From: Phenylobacterium sp.
GTDB taxonomy: Bacteria > Pseudomonadota > Alphaproteobacteria > Caulobacterales > Caulobacteraceae
Direction of reading: 5' to 3'
Assembly: GCF_013911965.1 (NCBI RefSeq)
Contig: NZ_JACESE010000023.1
Span: 1-57,949 of the forward strand
DNA length: 57,949 nucleotides
Part shown: positions 1-9,957 of the stretch, piece by piece
Layout of the letters: every line of letters begins with the position of its first letter
How positions within the stretch are numbered: the stretch's first letter is position 1
Position numbers and translations under genes: made by a program
The notes under the pieces: generated by a model
Databases searched by the model: none
Seen by the model: the letters and a program-made list of their open reading frames with translations, nothing else
Told to the model about the DNA's origin: nothing

Positions 1-17
1 GGCGCGGCGTCGGTCAC
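1..17 (-). CDS. phnE: Start of a probable phosphonate ABC transporter permease (partial)
   Basis: Only the first five codons lie in the window. On the minus strand a GTG begins 23 bases after the phnD stop and is preceded, 11 bases upstream, by AAGGGA, a good ribosome binding site. The order phnC-phnD-phnE is the usual one in phosphonate uptake operons, so a permease is expected here. The identity is inferred from gene order alone, because the few visible residues (VTDAA) are not diagnostic. Confidence 0.35.
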
Positions 18-40
18 GGGGGCGGGCGTCCCTTGAGGGC

Positions 41-1117
41 TCAGGGCCGGGCCGGCGCGGCGTCGCCAGGGGCCGGTTCGCCCCCGACGGCTTCGCCGGC
101 GCGGGACTCCACCGCCTCGCGCTCGGCGACGATCCCGTCGAGCTTGGCCTGGGCGGCGGCGATGGCCGCCTGATCGCCGCTGTTGCGGGCGGCCAGCAGC
201 TCCTCGGTGGCCTCCATCTCGCGCACGGGGATCAGGTGGGTGGCGTCGGCGGGCAGGAAGCCGCCGATGGAGATGGCCGAGAGCAGTTCGCGCTCACGCG
301 CCGCCTCGGGCGTGTCGCCCTTGCCGTAGGTGAGGAAGAACTGGCGGATCTTCTCCTTCACCGCCGGATCGAGGTCCTTGCGCCAGACGATGGGGTCTTC
401 CGGCAGCTTGGGCGACTCCCAGATCACCCGGACCTTGTCGGCCACGGTGGGCTGGCCGTTCTGGCGGTTCTGTTCGTCGCGCTCGCGCTGCAGGCGCAGC
501 GCCGTGGAATTGTTGGTCGCCACGTCCAGCACGCCGTTGGCGACGGCGAAGAGGTTGGCCTGGTGGTTGGCCGCCCGCACCTGGGCGAAGCAGGTCTCGG
601 GCTCGATGCCGCGCGGGGCGAACAGATAGGTCATGGGCGCCAGCGTGCCCGAGGTCGACTTGGCGTCGCCGATGCCGAAGTCGAGGCTCCGGTCGCACTT
701 GAGCACGTCTTCCAGCGTCAGGTCCGAACTGGCCGGCACGATCAGGATCGAGCGGTAGCCGTCCTCGCCCGAGGGATCGAAGGTGCGGGCGAAGACCTCG
801 GCGTCGGCCCGGCGGACCGCCTCCAGGCCCGACAGGTTGGAGAACCAGCCCACATCGGTCTGGCCAAAGCGCAGGGCCTCGATCAGGGCGGTGTAGTTGG
901 AGCCGTAGAAGGGCTTCACCGGAATGCCGATCTCCTCCTCCATGTCCGCCAGGATCGGCTTCCAGAAGGTCTCCAGGCTGGTGGAGTTCTCCGTCGCCAG
1001 GATGGAGAAGTTGATCACGTCCGGCGTGGCGCCTTCCGTGGTGTCGGACTGCTGGCCGCAGCCGGCGAGCGCGAGCGAGGCGGCCAGGCCGGCGGCGAGG
1101 AAGCTGCGGCGGATCAT
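41..1117 (-). CDS. phnD: Phosphonate/phosphate ABC transporter substrate-binding lipoprotein PhnD
   Basis: This is a 358-residue periplasmic binding protein for phosphonates or related phosphorus oxyanions that delivers ligand to the PhnE permease. The N-terminus is a lipoprotein signal with the lipobox LAGC near residue 20, so the protein should be membrane-anchored. The body has PhnD-type features: FSILATENSTSL at the start of the domain, FYGSNYTALIEALRFGQ and the DVGWFSN stretch that lines the binding pocket. Its start overlaps the phnC stop by four bases (ATGA), implying translational coupling. The C-terminal 40 residues are alanine- and glutamate-rich and look disordered. Ligand specificity (phosphonate, phosphite or phosphate) cannot be read from the sequence. 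Confidence 0.93.
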   Translation of the reverse strand: MIRRSFLAAGLAASLALAGCGQQSDTTEGATPDVINFSILATENSTSLETFWKPILADMEEEIGIPVKPFYGSNYTALIEALRFGQTDVGWFSNLSGLEAVRRADAEVFARTFDPSGEDGYRSILIVPASSDLTLEDVLKCDRSLDFGIGDAKSTSGTLAPMTYLFAPRGIEPETCFAQVRAANHQANLFAVANGVLDVATNNSTALRLQRERDEQNRQNGQPTVADKVRVIWESPKLPEDPIVWRKDLDPAVKEKIRQFFLTYGKGDTPEAARERELLSAISIGGFLPADATHLIPVREMEATEELLAARNSGDQAAIAAAQAKLDGIVAEREAVESRAGEAVGGEPAPGDAAPARP

Positions 1118-1908
1118 TGCGGGGCTCCTTCCCAGAAGACGTCTTCGAATTCGGGGCCGTAGATGTCGATGAGCTGTTTGCGGGTCAGGCCCTGGGCCGG
1201 GCCGTCATAGACGACCTTGCCGGCCTTCAGCGCCACCACCCGGTCGCAGTAGCGCAGGGCGTAGTCCACCTGGTGCAGGGTGACGATCAGGGTCAGCCCG
1301 TCGGTGCGGTTGAGGTCGCGCAGGATCTCCATGACCCGGCGCGCCGAGACGGGGTCGAGGGAGGCGACCGGTTCGTCGGCCAGGATGATCTTGGCCTTCT
1401 GGACGAGCGCGCGGGCGATGGCGCCGCGCTGCTGCTGGCCGCCGGAGAGGGTGCCCGCCCGCTGGCCGGCGTATTCGGCCACGCCCACCCGGGCGAGCGC
1501 GGCCATGGCCGCCTGCTTGGTTTCCGCCGGCCACAGGCCGAGCAGGCCGCGCAGGAAGCCGATGCGGCCCAGCGAGCCGAGGGCGACATTGGTGAACAGG
1601 GTCAGGCGGCCCACCAGGTTGAACTGCTGGAAGATCATGCCGACGCGGATGCGCGTCTTGCGCACGTTGCGGTCCACCCGGCCCTCGGCCTGCACCTGGC
1701 CGCCGAACGCGTCGATGCGGCCCGGCCCCCTGTCGATGGGGGCGAGACCGCTGATGGCGCGAAGAAGAGTCGACTTGCCCGAGCCCGAGGGGCCGATCAG
1801 GGCGATCATCTCGCCGCGCGCCACATCCAGGGAGACGGTGTCCAGCGCCCGGCGGGACCCGAAACTCTTGGACACTTGGCGCACCGACAGGACGGCGGCG
1901 TCAGTCAT
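1114..1908 (-). CDS. phnC: Phosphonate ABC transporter ATP-binding protein PhnC
   Basis: This 264-residue ATPase powers phosphonate import with PhnD and PhnE. Visible motifs in order are Walker A GPSGSGKST (residues 39-47), the Q-loop around IFQQFNLV, the signature LSGGQQQR, Walker B ILADEP followed by the D-loop SLDP, and the switch histidine in TLHQVDYA. The insertion between Walker A and the Q-loop (GRIDAFGG...) is common in PhnC. It is the first gene of the minus-strand operon, 67 bases downstream of a PHO-box-like sequence, which fits phosphate-starvation control. No other phn catabolic genes are in the window. Confidence 0.94.
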   Translation of the reverse strand: MTDAAVLSVRQVSKSFGSRRALDTVSLDVARGEMIALIGPSGSGKSTLLRAISGLAPIDRGPGRIDAFGGQVQAEGRVDRNVRKTRIRVGMIFQQFNLVGRLTLFTNVALGSLGRIGFLRGLLGLWPAETKQAAMAALARVGVAEYAGQRAGTLSGGQQQRGAIARALVQKAKIILADEPVASLDPVSARRVMEILRDLNRTDGLTLIVTLHQVDYALRYCDRVVALKAGKVVYDGPAQGLTRKQLIDIYGPEFEDVFWEGAPQ

Positions 1909-1974
1909 CGATGGCGGCCTATCCCCAGGCGTACGAAAGCGGGACTCATGTCAGGCGACTGTTCGCCGAGCCCC

Positions 1975-1992
1975 GCGACCGTTTCATGACAC
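1975..1992 (-). promoter_or_regulatory. PHO-box-like site upstream of phnC
   Basis: Read on the minus strand the site is GTGTCATGAAACGGTCGC, matching about 14 of 18 positions of the enterobacterial PhoB consensus (two CTGTCA-type repeats spaced 11 bases apart). The left half-site is strong and the right half weak. It lies 67 bases before the phnC start. PhoB control is an inference from the match and from the function of the operon. Confidence 0.4.
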
Positions 1993-2040
1993 GGCCCAGG
2001 CCCGGGGGTCCAGCCTCGCGGCCTGCGCCGAAAAGTCTTG

Positions 2041-2160
2041 GCCGGCCGGGGTTTACATCGGGAGCATATGCCACTATCTCGCAGCGCTCCGGCGGACCCC
2101 GTTGTCCTAAGCGCTGCTAACGCCGGATTGGGTTCAACAATCTGTTGGGGGTTGCGTGAG
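2041..2160 (+). ncRNA. Candidate speF-type leader RNA upstream of the decarboxylase
   Basis: Alphaproteobacterial ornithine decarboxylase genes often carry a conserved structured leader called the speF motif. The segment just before this decarboxylase can fold: GCAGCGCT (2081-2088) pairs with AGCGCTGC (2110-2117), and CAACA (2135-2139) pairs with TGTTG (2143-2147) close to the start codon. The class is assigned from gene context and foldability, not from a covariance search, and the 5' boundary is arbitrary. Confidence 0.4.
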
Positions 2161-3417
2161 GTGCATACGTACCATACGCCCCTGGACCTGGTCCGTGAGC
2201 GGTCACCGGAGCGTCCTGTCGCATTTGCGCGACCGGGCGCCGTGGCCCTAGCGGCCCGCTGGTTCCAGGAAAATTTCAAAGGCGACGTCTTCTACGCCGT
2301 GAAGGCCAATCCTTCGCCGTGGGTCCTCGAAACCCTCGCGGCGAACGGCGTGCGGTCCTTCGACGTGGCGAGCCTGCCCGAGGTCGAGCTGGTCTCCCAG
2401 CTCGTGCCGGGCGCGCGCATGGCCTTCATGCACCCGGTGAAGAGCCGCCGGGCGATCTCGGCCGCCTATTTCGATCACGGCGTGCGGACCTTCGCCCTCG
2501 ACACCCATGAGGAGCTGGCCAAGATCCTCGACGCGACGGGTCAGGCGACCGACCTGAACCTGATCGTGCGCCTGGGCGTGGCCGCCGAGGGCGCGGCCTA
2601 TTCCCTCGCCGGCAAGTTCGGGGTCGACGCCTTCGAGGCGCCGGAGCTGCTGCTGGCGGCGCGCCGCGCCACCAACGAGCTGATGGGCGTCTCCTTCCAC
2701 GTGGGCAGCCAGTGCATGCGGCCGACCGCCTTCCAGGCGGCGATGACGCAGGCCTCCCGCGCGCTCGTCCGCGCCGGCGTCTTCGCCGACGTGGTGGATG
2801 TCGGCGGCGGCTTCCCGTCCATCTATCCGGGCATGATCCCGCCGTCGCTGTCGGACTACATCGCCTCCATCGACCGGGGCTTCTCCGAGATGATGGTCCA
2901 CGAGACGACCGAGCTGTGGTGCGAGCCCGGCCGGGCGCTCGTCGCGGAATCCTCCTCCGTTCTGACCACGGTGGAGCTGCGCAAGGGCGACGCCCTCTAT
3001 CTGAACGACGGCTCCTACGGCAGCCTGTTCGACGCCACCCACACCAAGTGGCCCTTCCCGGTGAAGCTGATCCGCCGCGAGGCGGACGGCGCGACCCGCG
3101 AGGTCGAAGGCCCGCTGAAGCCCTACCGCTTCTACGGCCCGACCTGCGACTCCCTCGACCACATGCCAGGTCCCTTCTGGCTGCCCGAGGACGTGCGCGA
3201 AGGCGACTATGTCGAGATCGGCATGCTGGGCGCCTACGGCGTGGCGATGAACACCCGCTTCAACGGCTTCGGCGACACCGAGACCGTGGTGGTCAATGAC
3301 CCGCCCATGGCCTCGCTGTTCGGCCTGGCCCCGCGGTCGATCCCCCTGCCGCGGCCGGAAAGCCAGAACGTCGTCAAGCTGTCGCGCGCCCGCGGCAAGA
3401 AACGCCGCAGGCGCTAG
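2161..3417 (+). CDS. Type III PLP-dependent ornithine/lysine-type decarboxylase
   Basis: This alanine-racemase-fold decarboxylase (418 residues) most likely converts ornithine to putrescine, the first step of polyamine synthesis. With the GTG start at 2161 the PLP-binding lysine is K48 in FYAVKANP. Later motifs are the HVGSQ strand, the glycine-rich phosphate-binding loop DVGGGFPS, EPGRALVAES, and the C-terminal GPTCDSLD box carrying the catalytic cysteine and aspartate that contact the substrate. The frame stays open upstream to 2038. I chose the GTG because family proteins begin close to the YHTP segment and because the upstream bases look like a structured leader; an ATG at 2068 is the main alternative. 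The next gene is a deoxyhypusine-synthase homologue, which supports a polyamine role. Ornithine versus lysine preference is unproven. Confidence 0.85.
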   Translation: MHTYHTPLDLVRERSPERPVAFARPGAVALAARWFQENFKGDVFYAVKANPSPWVLETLAANGVRSFDVASLPEVELVSQLVPGARMAFMHPVKSRRAISAAYFDHGVRTFALDTHEELAKILDATGQATDLNLIVRLGVAAEGAAYSLAGKFGVDAFEAPELLLAARRATNELMGVSFHVGSQCMRPTAFQAAMTQASRALVRAGVFADVVDVGGGFPSIYPGMIPPSLSDYIASIDRGFSEMMVHETTELWCEPGRALVAESSSVLTTVELRKGDALYLNDGSYGSLFDATHTKWPFPVKLIRREADGATREVEGPLKPYRFYGPTCDSLDHMPGPFWLPEDVREGDYVEIGMLGAYGVAMNTRFNGFGDTETVVVNDPPMASLFGLAPRSIPLPRPESQNVVKLSRARGKKRRRR

Positions 3418-3520
3418 GCGCGTTCACCCGCGTGACCCCTCAAGGCGCGGCCGGTCGCTCCGTCCCGGCCGCGTCCCTTCACCTATTGGACGGGCGCTCA
3501 AGCTCTAGGGATTTCAGAGA

Positions 3521-4579
3521 ATGAACGCTGCCCCGCAGTCCAATCGCAAGGCCGAGCTGCTCTCGACCACCGTCGAGCACGTGGCCATCGACCAGTACGA
3601 CGCCCGTCCGATCATCGACGCCATGCGTCAGATGAGCTTCACCAGCCGCGACACCGCGCGCGCGGCCGACATCTTCTCCATGGCGCTGGAAGATCCCGGC
3701 TGCTCCACCTGGCTGACGCTGGCCGGCTCGACCAGCGCCGGCGGCTGCATGCACATCTACCGCGACATGGTGAAGTACGGCCTGATCGACGCCATCGTCT
3801 CGACCGGCGCCTCCATCGTCGACATGGATTTCTTCGAAGCCCTGGGCTTCAAGCACTACCAGGCCAAGGACCAGGTCGACGACCGCGACCTGCGCGCCCT
3901 CTATATCGACCGCATCTACGACACCTATATCGACGAGGAAGACCTGCAGACCTGCGACGCCACGATCAAGGAGATCGCGGATTCGCTGGAGCCGCGGCCC
4001 TATTCCTCGCGCGAGTTCATCTACGAGATGGGCAAGTGGCTGGCCGCCGGGAACGCCAAGAAGCCCGACAGCCTGATCGAGGTGGCCTATCGCGAGGGCG
4101 TGCCGATCTTCTGCCCGGCCTTCACCGACTCTTCGGCCGGCTTCGGCCTGGTCAAGCACCAGGTGGACCGCATGAAGGCCGGCAAGCCCTACATGACGAT
4201 CGATTCCATCGCCGACTTCCGCGAGCTGACCGACATCAAGATCGCGGCGGGCACCACGGGCCTGTTCATGGTCGGCGGCGGCGTGCCGAAGAACTTCGCC
4301 CAGGACACGGTGGTCTGCGCCGAGATCCTTGGGCAGGAAGTCGACATGCACAAGTACGCCATCCAGATCACGGTGGCCGACGTGCGCGACGGCGCCTGCT
4401 CGTCCTCGACCCTTCAGGAGGCCTGCTCCTGGGGCAAGGTGGACGTCACCTGGGAACAGATGGTCTTCGCCGAGGCCACCACGGTGGTCCCGCTGATCGC
4501 CTCGGACGCCTTCCACCGCGGCGGCTGGAAGGCCCGCGAGCGCCGGCGCTGGAACAAGCTCTTCGAAAAGAAGGCCTGA
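3521..4579 (+). CDS. Deoxyhypusine synthase-like protein, probable polyamine aminobutyltransferase
   Basis: The protein (352 residues) belongs to the deoxyhypusine synthase family. The eukaryotic enzyme transfers an aminobutyl group from spermidine to a lysine of eIF5A, but bacteria lack eIF5A, so bacterial members are thought to act on free diamines, for example as homospermidine synthases. The catalytic lysine that forms the enzyme-imine intermediate is present as K306 in SWGKV, and the NAD-binding segments MVGGGVPKNF and TAGSTSAGG are recognisable. It follows the type III decarboxylase by about 100 bases, so putrescine made by that enzyme is a plausible substrate. The reaction is inference; membership of the family is clear. 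Confidence 0.82.
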   Translation: MNAAPQSNRKAELLSTTVEHVAIDQYDARPIIDAMRQMSFTSRDTARAADIFSMALEDPGCSTWLTLAGSTSAGGCMHIYRDMVKYGLIDAIVSTGASIVDMDFFEALGFKHYQAKDQVDDRDLRALYIDRIYDTYIDEEDLQTCDATIKEIADSLEPRPYSSREFIYEMGKWLAAGNAKKPDSLIEVAYREGVPIFCPAFTDSSAGFGLVKHQVDRMKAGKPYMTIDSIADFRELTDIKIAAGTTGLFMVGGGVPKNFAQDTVVCAEILGQEVDMHKYAIQITVADVRDGACSSSTLQEACSWGKVDVTWEQMVFAEATTVVPLIASDAFHRGGWKARERRRWNKLFEKKA

Positions 4580-4590
4580 GAAAGACAAGG

Positions 4591-4618
4591 AAGGCCCCGC
4601 TTCGGCGGGGCCTTTTTT
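4591..4618 (+). terminator. Rho-independent terminator after the polyamine genes
   Basis: A perfect 9-bp GC stem (AGGCCCCGC with GCGGGGCCT) closed by a TTCG tetraloop is followed by six T residues. It starts 12 bases after the stop codon of the deoxyhypusine synthase-like gene, a textbook intrinsic terminator. Confidence 0.92.
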
Positions 4619-4671
4619 CCTGGCCCGGGATCGCGCCATGATCGGGCCGACGGACAGACGGGGGGAACGTC

Positions 4672-5457
4672 ATGAGATCTGCCATCGCGCTCGCGGCTGC
4701 GGCCGCGCTCAGCCTGGCCTGCGCGGCCATCGCCCAGGAACAGGCGCGGCCTTCGGGCTATCTGGACGCCCAGACCCTGCCGCGGGCCGCCGACATCCTG
4801 CCCCCGCCGCCGGCCGAGGGAACGCCGCGCGACGCCGCCGACCGCGCCGTCTTCCAGGCGACCCGCGCCCTTGAGGGCTCGCCGCGCTGGGCGCTCGCCC
4901 AGAACGACGTGCCGACCGCGCCGGCCGCCATGATGGAGAACTTCGCCTGCGCGCTGGGCGCCGACCTGTCGCCCCAGACCGCGCCGCGCCTGAACCTGCT
5001 GATGTCCAAGGTCGGCCTGCAGCTCGGCGCCCAGGTGGCGGCGGTGAAGGACGTCTTCAAGCGGCCCCGCCCCTATCTGCGCGACGCGGGCGCCATCTGC
5101 GTCGACCGCAGCCGCGAGCTGGACGAAAGCCCCGACTATCCGTCCGGCCACGCCACCTGGGGCTTCGTCAACGCGCTGATCCTGGCGGAGATGGCGCCCG
5201 AGCGGTCCGCCGAGATTCTCGCCCGCGGCCGCGCCTTCGGCGAGAGCCGGGTCGTCTGCGGCGTCCATTCGCCGAGCGCGGTGGAGGCCGGCCGCACCAA
5301 CGCCGCGGCCCTGGTCGCCGCCCTGCATGCCAGCCCCGACTTCCGCGCCGATTTCGAAGCCGCCCGGGCGGAGGTCGTCGCCGCCCGCGCCAGGGGGCTG
5401 GCGGACGCCGGCGCCTGCGCCGCGGAGGCCGAACTCGTGGCGAAAGCGCCCTACTGA
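4672..5457 (+). CDS. PAP2-superfamily class A acid phosphatase with altered third motif
   Basis: This is a secreted phosphatase of the PAP2 (vanadium haloperoxidase-like) superfamily, 261 residues, with a signal peptide of about 22 residues ending near AIAQE. Motif 1 (K-x6-RP) is intact in KDVFKRPRP and motif 2 in YPSGH. Motif 3, S-R-x5-H-x3-D, reads SRVVCGVHSPSA: Ser192, Arg193 and the nucleophilic His199 are present, but the final aspartate that normally supports the histidine is Ala203. The length and the VEAGR sequence after motif 3 fit the class A non-specific acid phosphatases. Activity may be reduced or altered. It stands alone between two terminated or unrelated units. Confidence 0.85.
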   Translation: MRSAIALAAAAALSLACAAIAQEQARPSGYLDAQTLPRAADILPPPPAEGTPRDAADRAVFQATRALEGSPRWALAQNDVPTAPAAMMENFACALGADLSPQTAPRLNLLMSKVGLQLGAQVAAVKDVFKRPRPYLRDAGAICVDRSRELDESPDYPSGHATWGFVNALILAEMAPERSAEILARGRAFGESRVVCGVHSPSAVEAGRTNAAALVAALHASPDFRADFEAARAEVVAARARGLADAGACAAEAELVAKAPY

Positions 5458-5504
5458 GGGCCGCACGGTTTGCGCGCCCCGGCGATCGGGACCATATCGG
5501 GCGC

Positions 5505-5948
5505 ATGACAAGCTACAATTCGCCTTCGAGCCTGGAAGCCGGCCTCAAGTGCCGATGCCCGCGCTGCGGCCAGGGCAAGCTGTTCGCGGGCTTCCTCGGC
5601 CTGGCGGACAAGTGCGAGGTCTGCGGCCTGGACTACGGTTTCGCCGACCCCGCCGACGGCCCGGCCTTCTTCGTCATGAGCGGCGTGGGCGTGATCGTCG
5701 TCGCCGCCTGGGCCTGGTGGGCCATCGCCGCCAACCCGCCCGTCTGGCTGCAGCTGGCCGTGGTCTTCCCCGCCGTCATCGGCGGCTGCCTGGCCACGCT
5801 CCGGCCCGTGAAGGCCTGGCTGGTGGCCGAGCAGTTCGTCCACAAGGCCGAGGAGGGCCGCATCGCCTCGCCCGGCAAGCACGGCGAAGGCGGCTTCTGC
5901 ATCGACCGCCGCGCCACCTCCGACCGCCAGACCGGCGAGCAGCCGTAG
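5505..5948 (+). CDS. DUF983 family zinc-ribbon membrane protein
   Basis: A 147-residue protein of the DUF983 family, of unknown function, widespread in alphaproteobacteria. The N-terminal 50 residues form a rubredoxin-like zinc ribbon with two cysteine pairs, CPRCG and CEVCG. Two hydrophobic membrane segments follow (about residues 50-70 and 78-100), then a polar tail. In other alphaproteobacteria such genes lie near respiratory or secretion genes, but here the neighbours are an acid phosphatase and acetyl-CoA synthetase, which gives no functional clue. Confidence 0.85.
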   Translation: MTSYNSPSSLEAGLKCRCPRCGQGKLFAGFLGLADKCEVCGLDYGFADPADGPAFFVMSGVGVIVVAAWAWWAIAANPPVWLQLAVVFPAVIGGCLATLRPVKAWLVAEQFVHKAEEGRIASPGKHGEGGFCIDRRATSDRQTGEQP

Positions 5949-6047
5949 GCCCGACCCTTTCGCGGCGGGATTCGTCCTGCCCGCGGCTTGCCTCGCCGCC
6001 CCGCCTCCGCATACTCCCGGCCAAAGCTTGAACAAGGGAGCAGCGCC

Positions 6048-7984
<1,937 letters not shown>

Positions 7985-7988
<4 letters not shown>

Positions 7989-8959
7989 CGCCCGACCTAC
8001 CCGGGCGTCTGCGCGCGGCGCTGGAGGCGCGGCTGGAGGGCGTCTCCCGCCGCGACCTCGCGGCCCGGGCCGACAGGGTCTCCCGCGCCTATCGCGGCGG
8101 GGCGGGTTCGGCCGGGGTGGTTCTGGGGGCCGACGACGCGCTCGCCTATGCCCTGGCCCGCCTGCCGGCCACCTACGCCGCCGACATGGCCGTCTTCGCG
8201 GCGACGGCCGAGGCGGCGCCCGACTTCGCGCCCACGACCCTGCTGGACGCCGGCGCGGGTCCCGGCACGGCGAGCTGGGCGGCGGTCGAGACCTGGGGCT
8301 CGCTGAAGAGCGCCACCCTGCTCGATGCGAGCCCGCCCTTCCTCGCCCTCGCCCGCGAGCTTGCGGCGGCGGGCGAGGGCGTTCTCGCCGGCGCCGCCTT
8401 CCGCCAGGCGGACCTGACCGGCGCAGAGGCGCTGCCGGCCGCGGACCTCGTCGTGGCGAGCTACGCCCTGGCCGAGATCGCGCCGACCGCCCAAGGGGCC
8501 CTCATCGACCGGCTCTGGGCGGCCTGCCAGGGGCTGCTGGTCCTGGTCGAGCCGGGCACGCCGGCCGGCTATGAGCGCATCCTGGCGGCCCGTGCGCGCC
8601 TGATCGCCGCCGGCGCGACCCTGGCCGGCCCCTGCCCCCATGCGCAGGCCTGTCCGCTGACGCCGCCGGACTGGTGCCACTTCGTCCAGCGCCTGCCCCG
8701 CTCCCGCGACCACCGCATCGCCAAGGGCGCCGAGGCCCCTTTCGAGGACGAGAAGTTCATCTGGATCGCCGCCGCGCGGGCCACCGTCGCGGTGACGCCC
8801 TTCGAAGCCCGGGTGCTCAGCCCCCCGCGCCAGGCCAAGCCCGGCGTCGACCTGAAGCTGTGCGTGGAGACCGGCGCGTTGGAGCAACGCTTCGTCCCCC
8901 GCCGCGACAAGGCGGCCTATGCGCGCGCCCGCCGCCTGGACTGGGGCGACGTGATCTGA
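7985..8959 (+). CDS. Rsm22-family ribosomal small-subunit methyltransferase-like protein
   Basis: This 324-residue protein is related to mitochondrial Rsm22, which is needed for small-subunit assembly. The SAM-binding motif [14 protein letters not shown] is at about residues 78-91. The family's cysteine signature is seen in the C-terminal half as CPHAQACP and WCHF, which in relatives binds an iron-sulphur cluster or zinc, followed by RLPRSRDHR and a lysine/phenylalanine-rich DEKFIW segment. It starts at TTG, whose last two bases overlap the acsA stop (TTGA), so translation is probably coupled. The coupling to acetyl-CoA synthetase has no obvious biochemical reason. Confidence 0.82.
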
Positions 8960-8976
8960 GGGGGCGGCCGCCGGCC

Positions 8977-9855
8977 CTACATCACCCCCAGCCGCTGCAG
9001 CCCCCGCAGGTGCAGGTCGCGTTCATGGGCGTGGACGCCCGGGGCGCCGGCGACGACGATCAGCGCCTTCCAGAGCGCCCAGGCCTGCCCCCTGAGCCAG
9101 CAGGCGTCGTCCAGGGCGAGGCGCTGGCGGAAGGTCCCGCGGGCGGTCTCATCCAGGACGGTCCAGGCGAAAGCCAGGTCGCAGGCCGGATCGCCCACCC
9201 CGCAGGTCCCGAAGTCGATCACGGCGGCCAGCCGGCCGTCCCGGACCAGCAGATTGCCCGGCGCCACGTCCCCGTGGATCCAGACCGGCGGGCGCTCCCA
9301 GCGCGTGGCGAGGGCGGCGTCCCACAGGGCCAGGGCCGCGGCGCCGTCGATCTGGTCGCGGAGGGTCGCCACCGCCGCACGGGTCTGACCGTCATAGATC
9401 GCCGGATCGCCGCCCCGGTGGAAGTTGTGCGGGCCGGCTGCGGGGCCGTCTGAGGCGTCGATGGCGTGCAGGGCCAGGAGGAAGCCGGCCAGGTCCTGGG
9501 CGAGCCGCGCATGGTCGAGGTCTTCGGCGGCGGCGACCGTTTCCCCCTCGATCCAGGCGCAGATCGACCAGGGGAAGGGATAGCCCTGGCCCGGCGCCCC
9601 CACCGCGACCGGCGCCGGGATCGGCAGGGGCAGGCCCGGCGCCAGTCGGGGGAGCCAGGTTTGCTCCTTCTCCACCTGGGCGATGTAGTGGGCCGCGGCC
9701 GGCATGCGGACCAGCAGATCGGCGCCCAGGCGGAAGGTGCGGTTGTCCCAGCCCCCGGGCCGCACACGGGTCACGGGCAGGCGCGCCCACTGCGGAAACT
9801 GGTCGGCCACCAGGGCCGTCACCGTCGCCTCGTCCACCTTGACCCGGTCGGCCAT
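8977..9855 (-). CDS. Aminoglycoside phosphotransferase-family kinase
   Basis: This 292-residue protein has the APH/choline-kinase fold and would transfer phosphate from ATP to a small molecule. The catalytic loop is WIHGDVAPGNLLV (Brenner motif H-G-D-x4-N) and the metal-binding motif is VIDFGTCGVGDPACDLA. The front of the protein contains GGWDNRTFRLG, the family's substitute for the glycine loop. I chose the ATG at 9855 because AAGGA lies 8 bases upstream; longer versions add unlike sequence. The chromosomal setting beside core genes argues for a housekeeping substrate rather than antibiotic resistance, but the substrate cannot be named. It is convergent with the Rsm22 gene. Confidence 0.85.
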   Translation of the reverse strand: MADRVKVDEATVTALVADQFPQWARLPVTRVRPGGWDNRTFRLGADLLVRMPAAAHYIAQVEKEQTWLPRLAPGLPLPIPAPVAVGAPGQGYPFPWSICAWIEGETVAAAEDLDHARLAQDLAGFLLALHAIDASDGPAAGPHNFHRGGDPAIYDGQTRAAVATLRDQIDGAAALALWDAALATRWERPPVWIHGDVAPGNLLVRDGRLAAVIDFGTCGVGDPACDLAFAWTVLDETARGTFRQRLALDDACWLRGQAWALWKALIVVAGAPGVHAHERDLHLRGLQRLGVM

Positions 9856-9957
9856 CGCTTCATCCTTCCCCTGCGTCAGGGTTGAAGCCCCCGATCGGCC
9901 CGGTCCATGGTCCGCCGCATTCTTTTCGCCCATTCAGAACCACAAAGGGAGGGCCAC

